NCBI GenBank assembly: GCA_019914945.1
Contig: CM034108.1
Coordinates: forward strand, 7,698,001-7,762,000
DNA from: Typha latifolia
Lineage: Eukaryota > Streptophyta > Magnoliopsida > Poales > Typhaceae
Length of the DNA stretch: 64,000 nt
Direction of reading: 5' to 3'
Below are positions 10,641 through 22,091 of this stretch, in pieces. The translations under genes were made by a program, and so were the position numbers. Below the pieces are notes generated by a model. It made no database searches. It saw nothing but the letters and a program-made list of their open reading frames with translations, and had not been told where the DNA came from. Every line of letters starts with the position of its first letter. Position 1 is the stretch's first letter.

Positions 10641-13090
10641 TTCTTCCTCGGCTTCTTCTCCTTCTTTTTCTACACAGTGCTGGGCTCGGTCCAGCACTGA
10701 TGGCAATATTTTAATTAATTAATTAATTAGTTATTTATTTATTTTATTGACGTTAATTTTTTAGGTTTTCCTTCTTAATTAATGCAAATAGATTATTTAG
10801 ACATTAATTATTTTAATAATAATATATATTCTTTAATATGATTAGTATTAATTATAATTTGTACAATTAATGATTAATTAGGTATAAATATAGGTAATAC
10901 TCATATTTATTTATTTATATCTCTATTAGATTAATATATAGATTTGTAAATTACAATTATCAAATTTATATACTAATATTTTTATGAGATACATTTTAAA
11001 TAATTCTAATAATTTATTATACATTATTATTTTGTAACAAATAAAATAATCAGCTTATGTATTTATTTATTATTTTATAAAGTAATGACTACATAGTCCC
11101 TAATTAATCAAGGTATAATTTAATTATAATTAGGTTTTTATCTATATTTATATTTTTTTATTTATAATTAAAAATCTAGCTAGTTATAAAAATAAGTAGA
11201 AATTCTAAAATCTAATAAATCATATTTTACTCGAACAGATTATAATGGGATAAACAACTAACTTTATGTTACTTAAATATTTTTAGATCTTGATCCACTT
11301 ATTTAAGACCCCGTGGACCTTGTTAGCGATGAGTGTCACTCGGTTGGTTGGTAGATATAAGGGATACGTGGCTTGTGTCTTCGGATCAGAGTGAGTAGTC
11401 TTATCTCCTAGACGCTTTTCTCAAATTAGATTATATTATATATTATGTACATGTATATTTTGGCCTCCAGCATGATTATATGACTTTATCTAGAGATGAT
11501 TATAGTTGAGCATATTTTATCATGCATTTGATTAGGTTGATTTGAGATATGAGTACATTGGTAATATATAGAGATGATGAGAGATGATTATACTATTATA
11601 ATGTTATGTCCAGTTGATTTGTAGCATGAGTATGCATGTGTTGACTACATGATCGGAGAGTATATTGCATTATTATTTCTCTTGATTCCTGTTCCACCTA
11701 AATTCCTGTTATGCATTGACTTGTTATCGTACTAGATATATGCATATGATTTGTCATTTAGAAGAAAAGCATGAAATGTGATTAATAGGATAGTTGATAG
11801 AAAGCGTGAGGATACCTGAGTGGGCGCGAGGGTTAGGACGCGCTTGGTGGATGATTGTTCGCTCAACATAGTCGTGATCTTGTTGGCCTTATGTTCGATG
11901 TCATTATTCTGTGTGTGCAGCAGACATTCGAACACATGCTGTTCGCCAGGACATATATGGCGAGTTATCCTCATGAGATTTCTATTAGTTAGAAAAGGTG
12001 CCCGGTCTGGTTGGTTGTTGATACCCTTAGCGGATGGTAGGGTATGGTTATATTTGAGATACTCCTTGTAGATGTTAGAATATGCTCTAAGCCTTCGGGC
12101 ATGATGTTGAGATCGGGTATTGGGTGTTGACTATGCACAATGGTCTAGTATGATGATGACATATAGAGCTGACATTGATGACTAAGATATTAAGAAATGC
12201 ATATGATTTCATTATCATTTGATTACCGGATTATCGAGTAGTCAATGTACATCATATATAGTTGCATTTGATATCATAGCATCGTCATGGTCGGCATGCA
12301 TCATGTGTCGTATTTGAGAGAGAGTTATGATGATAGTATAACATTGAGATTTGTTTATTCATTGTCGAGGATTATACAATTTATCAGTCATGACATGTTA
12401 TCTATTTTTTATTTATATATTATTGATGAAACATTCATATACTCATTCATGACATGATGCTCTTTCTGATTCATATTATCCAGTACATGATTTACTCTTT
12501 GTTTGGCATCACTGATTCGGGGTAAAGTCTATTCACTAAGCTTTTTGCTCATGACTCTCTTATTTCTTTTCTAACCCTCTCGGATATGTGGTACATGATA
12601 GCGATTTGAGATATCATGAGTTGATATTTTAGAGCGAGAATGAGGTGAGCTATAGACGTGAGATGGTATAGAAGATAGTTTGACCAGATATTGATTTGTA
12701 CCATTATTTGATATTTATATTTTATTATATTAGACTATGATTTGTATAATATATGTCAGATTATAGTGTACTTGTGTATTAGTTGTTTAGTTGTATCTTG
12801 ATGGTTTGTTGTGGCCTGTGTGGGTCCTGCTAGATTATGTAGTGGCCTAGTGTATATTATTATGGGCTTGGATATTCATATATTGATAAGTTTATTTGGT
12901 TGATAGTATAATTTATTTGGTGTTGGATTATGTGAGCATGGATATGTTAGCTGGTAGTATTTGATGTTAAGATTGTATATACACAGGAGTGTATCTATGT
13001 GTGACGGGCCCCGCTAGTCCTGTCACGTGCGCCGCGCGTGCCGTGTGCGCGCGTGGGCGTGCATGTCCAATGCCAGACGGGGGCGTTACA

Positions 13091-13723
13091 CCTTGCTCTA
13101 ACATTTTAGCTACCATCTTGGAGATAACTTCCTTTTGCACATGTGGATACCGATATGGCCTCACATTCGTCGGTGCAGCCCCGGGAACAGTCCTGTCTCT
13201 ATGCGGTGGTCCGTCGTTCTCCTTGGTGACAACTCCTTTGGTTCCTCAAACAGTCTAGTAAATTTATCTAGTAAATTAGACAATTCGATGATAGTATCTG
13301 GACTCATTTGAGGCTCGTCTCCTGCAGGTCCTAACTGTAGAAGATAGGCCAAATCACTCGCACATGGCATCACAGGAATCGGCGGAGATCGAATGCCATC
13401 AAGCTGCACATCTTCGTTTCCTAGCTTAAATTTCATCCACATGCTCCGAATATCAAAAGTGACGGGTCCCAAACTTTGTAACCACTGCGTGCTAAGGACA
13501 ATGTCCACTCCTCACAGCGCCAACGGATACAAGTCCACAATGATGTCATGTCCTTGCACTCGTACACTGACCCAACGACACAAGCTCTCCGCTCGATGCT
13601 TTGTGCTGTCTCCAATAGCAATGTCAAACCTCGCGGTTGGCTCAGCATCCAAGTCAAACTTCCTCACTAACCTCTCGTATAGAAAGTTGTGTGTACTCTC
13701 GGAATTGATGAGGATGTAAACAC
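13091..13723 (-). pseudogene. Ty3/gypsy protease-to-RT relic C, upstream part
   Basis: On the minus strand the order is an aspartic-protease-like core with the catalytic DTGS-type motif decayed to an NSESTHNFL-like string, then DIVLSTQWLQSLGPVTFD (the usual retropepsin C-terminal region), a linker, and an RT start with the MRPYRYPHVQKEVISKMV stretch. In family members this segment processes the polyprotein and begins the reverse transcriptase. Frame changes occur near 13160 and 13510. It continues into 9278-9770 across the A4 insertion and is cut upstream at 13723 by the copia D LTR. Confidence 0.8.
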
Positions 13724-14185
13724 TGAAAAACCCCTAGACACAAGTATGTATCGAAATACTAGGCAATGATATCACTCGTTCGCTTAAGTAAAAGTCCGTA
13801 GAAATATTAGGAACGAAAGTAGAGATGAACGCCAAGATTTTAACGTGGAAAAACCCAAACAGGAAAAAACCACAGATCCAAACTCGGATCAAAACCAATC
13901 ACTGGAATAGTAGCAGTTACAAGACTAACTCACAAAACAACCCGTCGATCCAAACGACTTTGTTCCTCTCAGTCTTGCTCGCTAGAACCCACGATTCACT
14001 GCTTCTCGTGATTGAAGTCTAACCTCAGTAACCCTAGAGATTGATCTTTCGTCTAGATAGCCTTTAAGACGAAAGATTAAGTTTTGTAGGTGAGTAGAAC
14101 CTTGATTGTTGAAGAATTGATGTAGCCTCAAGAAGTCTCCTTCAATAATGCTTCTTCAACCACCCTAGAGATAGGGCATCACAAT

Positions 14186-14194
14186 CCTTATATA
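14186..14194 (-). promoter_or_regulatory. TATA box of the copia D LTR
   Basis: TATATAAGG on the minus strand, 70-450 bp downstream of the GTTCGAAC array. The likely RNA start is about 30 bp further on, near 14155-14165. Confidence 0.65.
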
Positions 14195-14266
14195 TGATCT
14201 CTAAGAAAGAGCCAAATCCAAGTCTTATCCGTACTCACGAATGTCCAAGATTTTCAAACTTCGTTG

Positions 14267-14640
14267 GTGCGTTCGAACCGGCCCGAGTGCGTTCGAATGG
14301 TATGACTTGCTCTTAGGTGCGTTCGAACGGGCCCGAGTGCATTCGAACGCGACAACTTGAATTCTTCAGGTTGCGTTCGAACGTAGCTCTCGGTCCGTGT
14401 GAACACAATACCCGCGTTCGAACGCGTTTATGAACGCAGCTCTCGGTCTGTGTGAACGCAGTACCCGCGTTCGAACACGTTTGTGAACGCAGCTCTCGGT
14501 CTGTGTGAACGCAGTACCCGCGTTCGAACGCGTTTGTGAATGCAGCTCTCGGTTTGTGTGAACGCAAGTACCCACGTTCGAACGCGTTTGTTAGTGCATG
14601 TTGTTCGAACGCGTTTGTGAACGCGGTGTGAACTCAACAG
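14267..14640 (-). repeat. Tandem GTTCGAAC array in the copia D U3
   Basis: About a dozen GCGTTCGAACGC-type sites. Four or so lie in a near-perfect 53-bp tandem repeat at 14375-14590, whose other half carries the GAACGCAGCTCTCGGTCTGT motif. It lies directly upstream of the TATA box. The CVHTDRE-like open frames here come from the repeat. Confidence 0.9.
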
Positions 14641-14764
14641 CTTTTTCTAATAATTTTGCAATTCTTCAAACCAGAGATATTCTAGACTTGTATAAAGCTC
14701 ATATACATGTAAAAATACACTTAGATTATTTTGTACACAATTGCCAATAATTAAAAACCTAACA

Positions 14765-14779
14765 ATCTCCCCCTTTGGG
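14765..14779 (-). other. Polypurine tract of copia D
   Basis: CCCAAAGGGGGAGAT on the minus strand abuts TGTTAGG of the LTR. It is the classic copia plus-strand primer. Confidence 0.85.
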
Positions 14780-15109
14780 AATTTGTGACAAAACATCTAG
14801 TTTACAAGATATTACAAAGAATTCAAAATGAGCATTCAACAAGTCTAGTACTTTTAACACATCAATCCCTCCAAATAAAAATATACCAAACCAAGATCAA
14901 GTGAAAAATAACTTGAAATGAATAACAATCCAAACACAAGTTATCAAGCAAGCAGATCACAAGTACTCAAGCAAACAAAGTTCACAGGTATTCACACAAA
15001 GGTATTTAAGCAGTAAACATAAACTAGTAAACTCCCCCCATTACTCCCCCTACACCAGTAAACTCCTAAACTCCAAACACACGTCTAAACTCACACTCAC
15101 TCTCCCCCT

Positions 15110-16150
15110 TTTTGACACAAATGCCAAAGACTAGGAACTCGGAGGGAACTGACGATGAAGAATCGATAAGACAGAGTCGAGAACGGTCCCCTGACGTGCT
15201 TGCTCAGCTCGTAAATCATTCATGACTGAATGGAGGTCATGCACCTGAGTGCTAAGCTGATCGAAACGGTCAAAGAACTGTGGTAACTCCCCCTCAATGT
15301 GAGATGAGTCATCGTCCGAACTGTCATAAAAAATATCGAGGTGTGAGGAACGTCCAGCGGCGGAAGACGACGGCTTGAGAGGAGACGACTAATCATGAGC
15401 TTGACTTCGCTTAAGAGTAATCCAATCCAACGATTTTTGCGAAGTAAGAGAAGGTTCCGAGGTATCCACGCGCACCCCACTCTGAGTGCACAAATTGGTA
15501 ATAAATATGCCAAACGGAAACCCTTCACGGGACGCTTCTTTCTATGCAGCTGTTAGAATGGAATCGTATATCACCGCAGCGAAATCAATAGAAACTCTCG
15601 ACAATATCGCATGAAGGAGGAAAGGACAATCAAGACTAATACTGGAATGGCGAGTCTTGGGGGTGATGTTGTACAGACAAAGTAGGTGAAGCATGTGAGC
15701 CACTGATATCAGTTTTGCATGAGGCATCATGTTGCCCTTCCAACGTTCCCCTTTGATTAGCACAGTACCAGCATATTCGTTGACATCAGGAAGTGGAGCA
15801 GACGATGGATACTGGAACTCACCATCAGGAAGTTGGAGTTCTGCACGAATAACATCAGAGTCCAAGTAGATCGAAACCCCACAGACAGGAGAACGTATAC
15901 AACGTTCTAAAACCGTGGCATTACTAAAAAATTCCCTAACCACTTCCACATATGCAGTCCCGCTCATCCGACACACGGATAACCATCCTCGCTCAGTAAA
16001 GATCTGTTCGATCCCCAAGGCAGAAAAATCAAAAATAACCACGAGCCGTTCACAAATAACAGGTCGAGTGCCAAAATTGTGTTTGTATCATCCTGCAGTA
16101 GGTGAGGAAGGCGGCCTGAGTTTCTTGGAAACTGCAGCTTTTCTAGGCAT
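15110..16150 (-). pseudogene. Third ORF of copia D (plant transposon protein/env-like region)
   Basis: The frame opens MPRKAAVSKKLRPPSSPTAG at 16150 and hits a stop 20 codons later. It continues through a conserved-looking core with YVEVVREFFSN, DVIRAELQLPDGEFQYPS, LPDVNEYAGTVLIK, ITPKTRHSSISL and FLLHAILSRVSIDF. It then shifts frame near 15540 into a GFPFGIFITNLCTQSGV segment. This pattern recalls the 'putative plant transposon protein' domain often encoded 3' of pol in Sirevirus-like copia elements, whose function is unknown. It has its own predicted promoter at 16601-16698. The frameshift and early stop make it a pseudogene. An envelope role is not shown by the sequence. Confidence 0.65.
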
Positions 16151-16419
16151 TCTTGAGAAAGAAACAAGATGCAAGATTTAATACATGCCCAAAGCAAACA
16201 AAAAGATAGCAAGAAATCCAAAAAATGCAAGAAATCATGAAGGCCCTAAATGAAATCCATCATCCACTTGAAAATGCTAATATATCACGTTCAATCATAC
16301 AAGAAACATCAAGATAGTAACTTTAACGTGATCAAAACTCAAAAATGCACGAAATCAATCAAGATCAAGAGACTTAATTGAAGAAAAAATAAGAAAATTG
16401 TTGGATGATCATACCTCGC

Positions 16420-16615
16420 AAAAGTGAAGAAAAACTAGGAAATTCGGCCGAAAGATGCTACGGAGGAGAACGACCCTTTAAAAGGGTTTGTAGTGAGAAA
16501 TTTGATGAAAAAGACCAAGATCTTGAAGATTTGAGAAGGAGAAAATGAAGGGTTTCTAGGGTTTGGAAGACGGAAGATGAAAATCCTTGGGTTCGGACGC
16601 AATATATAAAGAATC
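16420..16615 (-). promoter_or_regulatory. Predicted leader of the third ORF with a 5'-UTR intron
   Basis: Downstream of the TATA-like box the minus strand has a plant-style CT-rich leader (CCCTAGAAACCCTTCATTTTC) and a possible 5' splice site GCGAG|GTATGATC near 16415. The coding start at 16150 would lie beyond a short intron. This is read from the sequence only. Confidence 0.4.
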
Positions 16616-16698
16616 CTCGAGTGCGTTCGAACGCACCAGTCTGCGCGTTCGAACGCGCTAGTCATCGCGTTCGAACTCAAAAATTTGCGTTCGAACGC
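16601..16698 (-). promoter_or_regulatory. Internal promoter of copia D with four GCGTTCGAACGC sites
   Basis: A TATA-like TTTATATATT (16601-16610) is preceded on the minus strand by four GTTCGAAC sites at 16624-16635, 16645-16656, about 16667 and 16687-16698. They are spaced about 20 bp apart, roughly two helical turns. Confidence 0.6.
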
Positions 16699-17701
16699 CC
16701 TTTTTTTTAAGTAAAAAATCTAAGAAAAAATCAAAAAATCTTTTTGGAGATGCACTTCTAGAAATTCAAAATAGATTCAAGACATAGAATATGATAATCA
16801 AATGAAATAAGTCATACACAGATCAATCAAATCATCAAAAACATATTATAATCAATTCTAATGCATCACTCAAAATTAAATTAATCTTGATTGATCATAA
16901 CAATATGCATATGCAAGGTGAGCATAGATAACATGAAACATTCTTTTTAAATAAACTTTCCTATTTAAACAATGATACGACACAGTAATCAAACTGACTT
17001 AGTATTCAAATTTGCACTTTTCAACTTATTCTCCATAACTGAACAAGAATTTTTCCTGTATTTTTTTTATACATAAACCATATTAGTGCAATGATGACTT
17101 TTACACATGAGTCGGTAGTCCTTTTCTTGTAGTACATATCAAACAATGTGCATGAAGATATTCACAAATATCAAAAAAAATTTATTTAATTTGCAAGCAA
17201 TGTATTGAGTCAAACTTGACTATAAACAAGATGGCTTTCACACTAACTCATTGTAGCCCTTTTCATTGATCTTTTATGAACACAATTGTGATGACTAAGC
17301 ATGAGGTCAAACTGTGCAAATCAAAGTCAATAGTGAACTATTTAAAAAAAAAATTCATGATGACATACTCACTCAAGAATATACACATGTTATGAGTGCA
17401 TTAAATTTAGTTTAATTATCATAGAAGTCGAGAGAGTGAACAAATCAGAATAGATACAATACACTGCAAGATGACAAAATTGACTATAATAACTCATAAT
17501 CAAGAGAAAAATTATATTTATATGTCAAGAGTATATTATTGAATCTAGGAGTGCATCAATGTTTTTCTATGACAAAAACTCTTGACAAATCTGAAACTAA
17601 AACCAAAGAAAAGTTCAGAGTAAAGAAAACCTAAAAAGAAATGGAAAGAAATAATAAAAAAGAAACACGCAAACCAAACCACGCAAACCAAAACAAAAAA
17701 T
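16699..17701 (-). other. Non-coding spacer of copia D between RNase H and third ORF
   Basis: AT-rich sequence with no open frame of note and no recognisable domain. It is part of the element by position. Confidence 0.5.
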
Positions 17702-20450
17702 TCAATCCAAAGCACAAATCCCTAAAGAAGTACGAAGATACTCAAATCTCTGTGAATCCAAAGGTTTTGTAAATAGATCACCCAAAATTTTCTCCATCTC
17801 AACATGTTCTAGTGCTATTGTTTTGTCTTCAACTAACTCGTGTATAAAATAATGTCGGATATCAATATGTTTTGTACGCGAGTGTTGAACAGGATTTTTC
17901 AATATATTAATAGCACTCATGTTGTCACAATAAAGCACCATAGTATCTTGTTCAATGCCGTAATCTTTGACCATCTGTTTCATCCATAGTAACTGAGAAC
18001 AACAACTTCCCGCTGCAATATACTCGGCCTCCGCAGTAGATAAAGATATCGAGTTTTGTTTCTTACTGTGCCAAGCAACCATATTGTTTCCAATATAAAA
18101 GCATCCACCTGAGGTACTTTTTCTATCATCACATGAACCTGCCCAATCAGAATCCGTGTATCCAGATATGATAACTCCCGAGTCATACGTAAACCAGATA
18201 CCTAAGTCAACTATGCCACCGACATATTTTATGATACGTTTCACAACAAACAAATGTGTCTCCTTAGGTTCAGACTGAAACCTAGCACACACATCGACAC
18301 TAAATGCAATGTCTGGTCTACTAGCAGTTAAATACAAAAGACTACCAATCATGCTCCTATACAATTCTGATCAACACTTTTTACTGAAATATCCTTACCT
18401 AGTTTGGTAGTTGTACTCATAGGAGTTCTAGCATGTTTTGCATTTTCTAAACCGAATTGTCACAAGATCCTTAGCATACTTGGTTGAGTGATAAATATCT
18501 CTCTTTCCAACTGAGTATTTTGAAGTCCCAAAAAGAACAACTCACCCATCACGCTCATCTCAAAATGACTATGCATAAGATCTGCAAACTCCTTAGCTAA
18601 TCTTTGACTCGTTGCCCCGAAGACAATGTCATCTAAATATATTTGTGCCACAACTAAACTCTTGTTCGACCGTCTAATGAACAATGTCTTGTTCACTCCC
18701 CCTCGAGTGAACCCCGCATCCACTAAAAAAGTGGTCATGATACGATCATGCCTCTGGCTATGGAGCTCTGATACCAGCTTGATACGATCTCGCCTTTTTG
18801 GTGAAGGTTCAATCTCTTCCAATTCTTGATCTGGACTAGATCTGGCACGGAACTTTGAAATAAGATCCCGATATATTCCGCCGTCGGATCGACGTGAAAT
18901 TTTGATATATTGTAGGCCCGGAAAAGAGCTTTCCAACAAATCACGTTTCAGGCGAATCGGAGTTAGGGATCTCGAGATATCGTTCATTTAGTGGACAAAC
19001 ATCAGGATGCTCTGTTTTGGATCCGTGGATGGAGGCACGAGATCCTAGGTAATGGTGGATGGTGGACCGGCGTTAATGTGGTGGCACCGGTGAAAAGTGA
19101 TGGTGGAAGAGTTGTGGTTGATGGAAGGATTAGGGCAAGTGTTGGATAGATTGGACGAAGAGGGAGAAGAGGGCCACCCCTAAGGGACTAGGGTGATTAG
19201 CCGGACGAGGGAGGTTAGAAGCGGCGTCGCCGGGGATTGAGAGAACGGGAGCGAAGAAGACGAAGGAGGCAAGGCAAAACTCAATCTCAATAATCAATAA
19301 TCAATTTGGTTGCCTACCACATCCTTTTATAGGCTAACCAACAACTCAAATTAACCCTAAAAACATAATTTTCGTTGACCGCGTTCGAACTCGCCCGACC
19401 ACGTTCGAACACACTGAGTTCGCTCTTCTGGATTTGCGAACGCTATGCAGGCGTTCGAACGCGCAATCGAACGCGCTTGTCGGTATTTGCGAACGCGATG
19501 TAGGCATTCACAGTGCGTTCGAACGCACCGCGTTCGAACGCACAGTACATTCTCTTCACCACGTTCACAACCCCGTTCACAAACCACGTTCGAACTCACT
19601 CCACCCGCGTTCGAACGCGACTTACAGAAAACTTATTTTAATAGAAATTAAACACTAAAATATGAAATAAAAACACTCCTAAAGTGAATCCATGATCGAG
19701 ACGACGTCGGTGAAGTCCGAATCGTATCAGGTCAACTTCTCATACCAAGCTCTTGGAGCTTGTTTTAGCCTATAGAGGGCCTTTTTCAGTTTAAACACAT
19801 GAGAAGGAAATTTTTGATCTTCGAACCCTTTCGGTTGTTCCACATAAACATTTTCATTCAGAGTACAATTCAAGAAAGCACTTTTAACATCCATTTGAAA
19901 CAATTTAAATTTTAAATGATAAGAAATAGCAAGCAGTATACAAATAGACTCTAATTTAGCAACATGAGCAAATGTCTTATCAAAATCTATACCCTCAATA
20001 TGAGTATATCCCTATACTACTAGTCTAGCTTTATTTCGAACTATATTGCCATGTTCATCACTTTTATTCTTGTAAATCCATTTTGTTCCAATGACGTTCA
20101 CATTCTTAGGTCTAGGAACTAAATACCAAACATCATTCCTACAAAATTGCTCTTATTCCTCATGCATAACATTAACCCAAGAATCGTCTAACAATACTTA
20201 CTTCACATTTTTAGGTTCAAAAGAAGATGTATAACAAGTAAATGACACCTCACTTTGGATTTGTGGTCTTGTCTTAATTGGTTCATTCACGTCTCCGATC
20301 ACTTGTGACAGTGGATGATTTGATTTCACGCTGGCAGATGGTTCCGGTACGTTACAATCATGTTTGTTCATTTCAACTTTGTCCTCGTCCTGATTCTCAA
20401 ATATTATGAGATGTTTTAGATCCATAACATATAATATTACCACCATGATC
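17702..20450 (-). pseudogene. Copia D reverse transcriptase and RNase H (interrupted)
   Basis: The two halves are 19735-20450 and 17702-18737, split by a B solo LTR. The upstream half carries IGTKWIYKNKSDEHGNIVRNK, GIDFDKTFAHVAKLES and MDVKSAFLN. Across the insertion the codons rejoin as AWYEKLT then TFLVDAGFTRGGVNKTLF, followed by the catalytic YLDDIVFG. RNase H covers ASRPDIAFSVDVCARFQ, SGYTDSDWAGS, STAEAEYIAAGSC and DLFTKPLD, ending at 17702. These make retrotransposon cDNA. Defects are stops near 20010 and 20200, a frameshift near 18365, and the LTR insertion. RNase H itself is open over 220 codons, so decay is moderate. Confidence 0.9.
18738..19729 (-). mobile_element. B-family solo LTR (B3) with one internal PBS-like unit
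   Basis: It is flanked by GGTCA at 18733-18737 and 19730-19734 and oriented on the minus strand (start TGATACGATTCGG at 19729). The main LTR body ends GATCGTATCA at 18780. The integrated copy continues another 42 bp (18738-18779) containing GGTATCAGAGCTCC and a second GATCATGATCGTATCA-like end. The TSD lies outside this extra unit, so the unit is part of the LTR. GTTCGAAC sites lie at 19380-19620. Confidence 0.92.
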
Positions 20451-21660
20451 TAGAATAGTATAATCATTTTTGGAGAATTTTACCTCATAATCTTCATCAC
20501 AAAATTGACTGATGCTCAAAAGATTTGCTTTCAAGCCCTTAACATAAAGAACATTTTCAAGAATAGGAAACCCCGGAGAACTTACCTTTCCTTTACCTAT
20601 TACCTTGGATGAATTACCATCTCCGAATGTCACAACTCCCCCTTCATGTTTTTTAAGATTAGAAAATAACGACTTATCACCTGACACATGTCTTGAATAG
20701 CCACTGTCTAAATACCACAAATCAAAACTTAAAGCTTTCAAGGCTGTATGCACAACATAACATTTCAAATCACTTTTCTTGACCCATATGGCCTTTGTTT
20801 TCATCCCATAAATGAAAGTAGTTCTAGGTTTTTGCAAAAATTTGCAATGAGGTCGAATATGCCCTAGAATGCTGCAATGATAGCATGTCGAAACAAACCC
20901 TTTTCTACTCACCTTTTGTCGAGGAGTGTGACTAAAGTTTACCTTTGGTGTCGTTAACAATTCACCAACTTGTAGATTCACCTTCAGTTTAGAAGCATTC
21001 ATCCAGGATTGCTTTGTAAATGCGGTTGATGACTTCAGATATTCTTCCTTTTGTATACCTGCAGAAACGAAGACAGTTTTATTATTATTTGAATTAGTAG
21101 TGTATCCAACACCATACCTGTCTTTTCCAGAGATCTGAGCCTTTAGAATCTCGTCAAGTTTGTTCTTCCCTTTTAGAAATGTCACTTCCTTATTTAGTCG
21201 TTCTAGTTCAATTTCATTAGCCTTCATTTTATTTTTTGCATTGTCAAGTTGTTCAGAAAGGTCTTTGACACGTTCAAGTTCCAATTTATACTTCTCCTCA
21301 AATTGAATTCTTTCTAGTTCAATTACCTTGAGTCGTTGAAGTAGTCTAAGATTGCTTTTCTTGAGTTTAAACGACTCCAGGTACAAGTCATTATATGCCT
21401 TTTGAATTTCAGATTCATCTTCCTCAGCTGGTAATATATCTTGATCATCTGTACTATCAGTATCAACAACAGAATCGATATTAAGTAGAGAAGAGGCAAA
21501 AGCTACAAAGTTTTCTTCGTCTTTTCTAGAATCATCATCAGATTCATCTGAGTCATTCCAAGTAACTTTCATAGCTTTACCCTTCTTCTTAAGGCGATTA
21601 AGGCATTCTTGTGCTATGTGTCCAAAACTAGAACATTCAAAACATTAAACTTTATTCTCA
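20397..21660 (-). pseudogene. Copia D gag tail, zinc knuckle and protease
   Basis: Minus strand: a CCHC knuckle CFECSSFGHIAQEC (about 21625) follows a stop codon. Next come KVTWNDSDESDDDSRKDEEN, a coiled-coil-like ELERVKDLSEQLDNAKNKMK region and a second knuckle CYHCSILGHIRPHC. The protease has LWYLDSGYSRHVSGDKSLF, with DSG as the active-site triad, and ends LLSISQFCDEDYEVKFS. The 391-codon frame from 21572 to 20397 is open. After the protease it passes directly into the linker upstream of RT (ENQDEDKVEMNK). The whole integrase with its HHCC and DDE parts is therefore missing, a deletion of over 1 kb compared with normal copia polyproteins. Confidence 0.85.
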
Positions 21661-21665
21661 GAATT

Positions 21666-21836
21666 CTTATAAGTCTCGCCGGCGGCTCGACTCCGACAAA
21701 CCCGAGCCCAAAGAAGGAAAGGGAGAGAGAGAGAGAGAGAGAGAGAGATAGTGATAGAGAGAGAGGAGGAGGAGGAGGAAGGAGGAGGAGGCTCACCTAC
21801 GGCAGCACGACGATAGCGGTGGCGGTTCAGTAGTGG

Positions 21837-21875
<39 letters not shown>

Positions 21876-22091
21876 AGAGAGAGAGAAGGCAGTGGGTGGG
21901 GGGTTGGTGGTGGCTGCGGCGGCGCTGGGGCCCGCCGTAGCCGGTTGGCTGTGGCGACGCGAGGGGGGGTGCGTGGCTCCACCCCCACGCTGCCCCAATG
22001 CATGGGCACGAGGCCGACCACATTATGGCCGGCCATGTCGTGCCCATGTAAAGAATTTTTTTTTTTTTTTTTTTGGAATTGGGTTGTTACA
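21666..22091 (-). repeat. A-family LTR 5' end (A5), truncated
   Basis: It starts TGTAACAACCC at 22091 on the minus strand and passes through the GC-rich block and CT microsatellites. It stops at about 21666, where copia D gag begins. Its intact end lies in the MULE relic, which was the original target. Confidence 0.8.

Larger units (their letters stand above)
9771..13090 (+). mobile_element. A-family solo LTR (A4) with 5-bp TSD, in an RT relic
   Basis: It runs TGTACCAACC to GGGCGTTACA, 3320 bp, flanked by CCTTG at 9766-9770 and 13091-13095. Removing it restores the order of the minus-strand RT sequence (KMLEQG followed by the LVHKASFNK region). It carries a (TA)n tract, a very long TTC tract and the AT-rich A-family core. 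It has no coding interior. Confidence 0.9.
13724..14764 (-). repeat. 3' LTR of copia D
   Basis: On the minus strand it starts TGTTAGG directly after the polypurine tract and ends GGGGTTTTTCA (1041 bp). It includes the GGTTTTTCCACGTT block near 13840-13865 that is typical of copia U5 regions. U3 holds the GTTCGAAC tandem array and a TATA box. The bases after the LTR end are AACAC from relic C. The matching duplicate is lost with the 5' LTR. Confidence 0.85.
13724..21665 (-). mobile_element. Ty1/copia element D (5' end missing, integrase deleted)
   Basis: Read on the minus strand, the order is zinc knuckle and gag tail, protease, (integrase missing), RT, RNase H, an unusual third ORF, polypurine tract and 3' LTR. 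Upstream of the zinc knuckle at about 21645 the element is joined to a truncated A LTR, so its 5' LTR and most of gag are gone. The SDES-rich gag linker, the long 3' region and the extra ORF resemble the Sirevirus/Maximus type, but I cannot assign the clade without a tree. A B solo LTR interrupts its RT. Confidence 0.85.

Noticed and set aside
10148..10714. Long Phe/Ser/Leu- and Glu/Lys-rich open frames
   Set aside because: They result from the TTC/GAA repeat and have no plausible protein features.
14313..14637. Repetitive frames encoding CVHTDRE-like units that look like a repeat protein
   Set aside because: They come from the 53-bp tandem repeat in a copia LTR, and frames on the repeat shift without selection.
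19380..19620. CRISPR-like array of GTTCGAAC repeats with spacers
   Set aside because: Spacing is irregular, repeats are palindromic and degenerate, they sit in LTR promoters, and the DNA is a plant nuclear genome.
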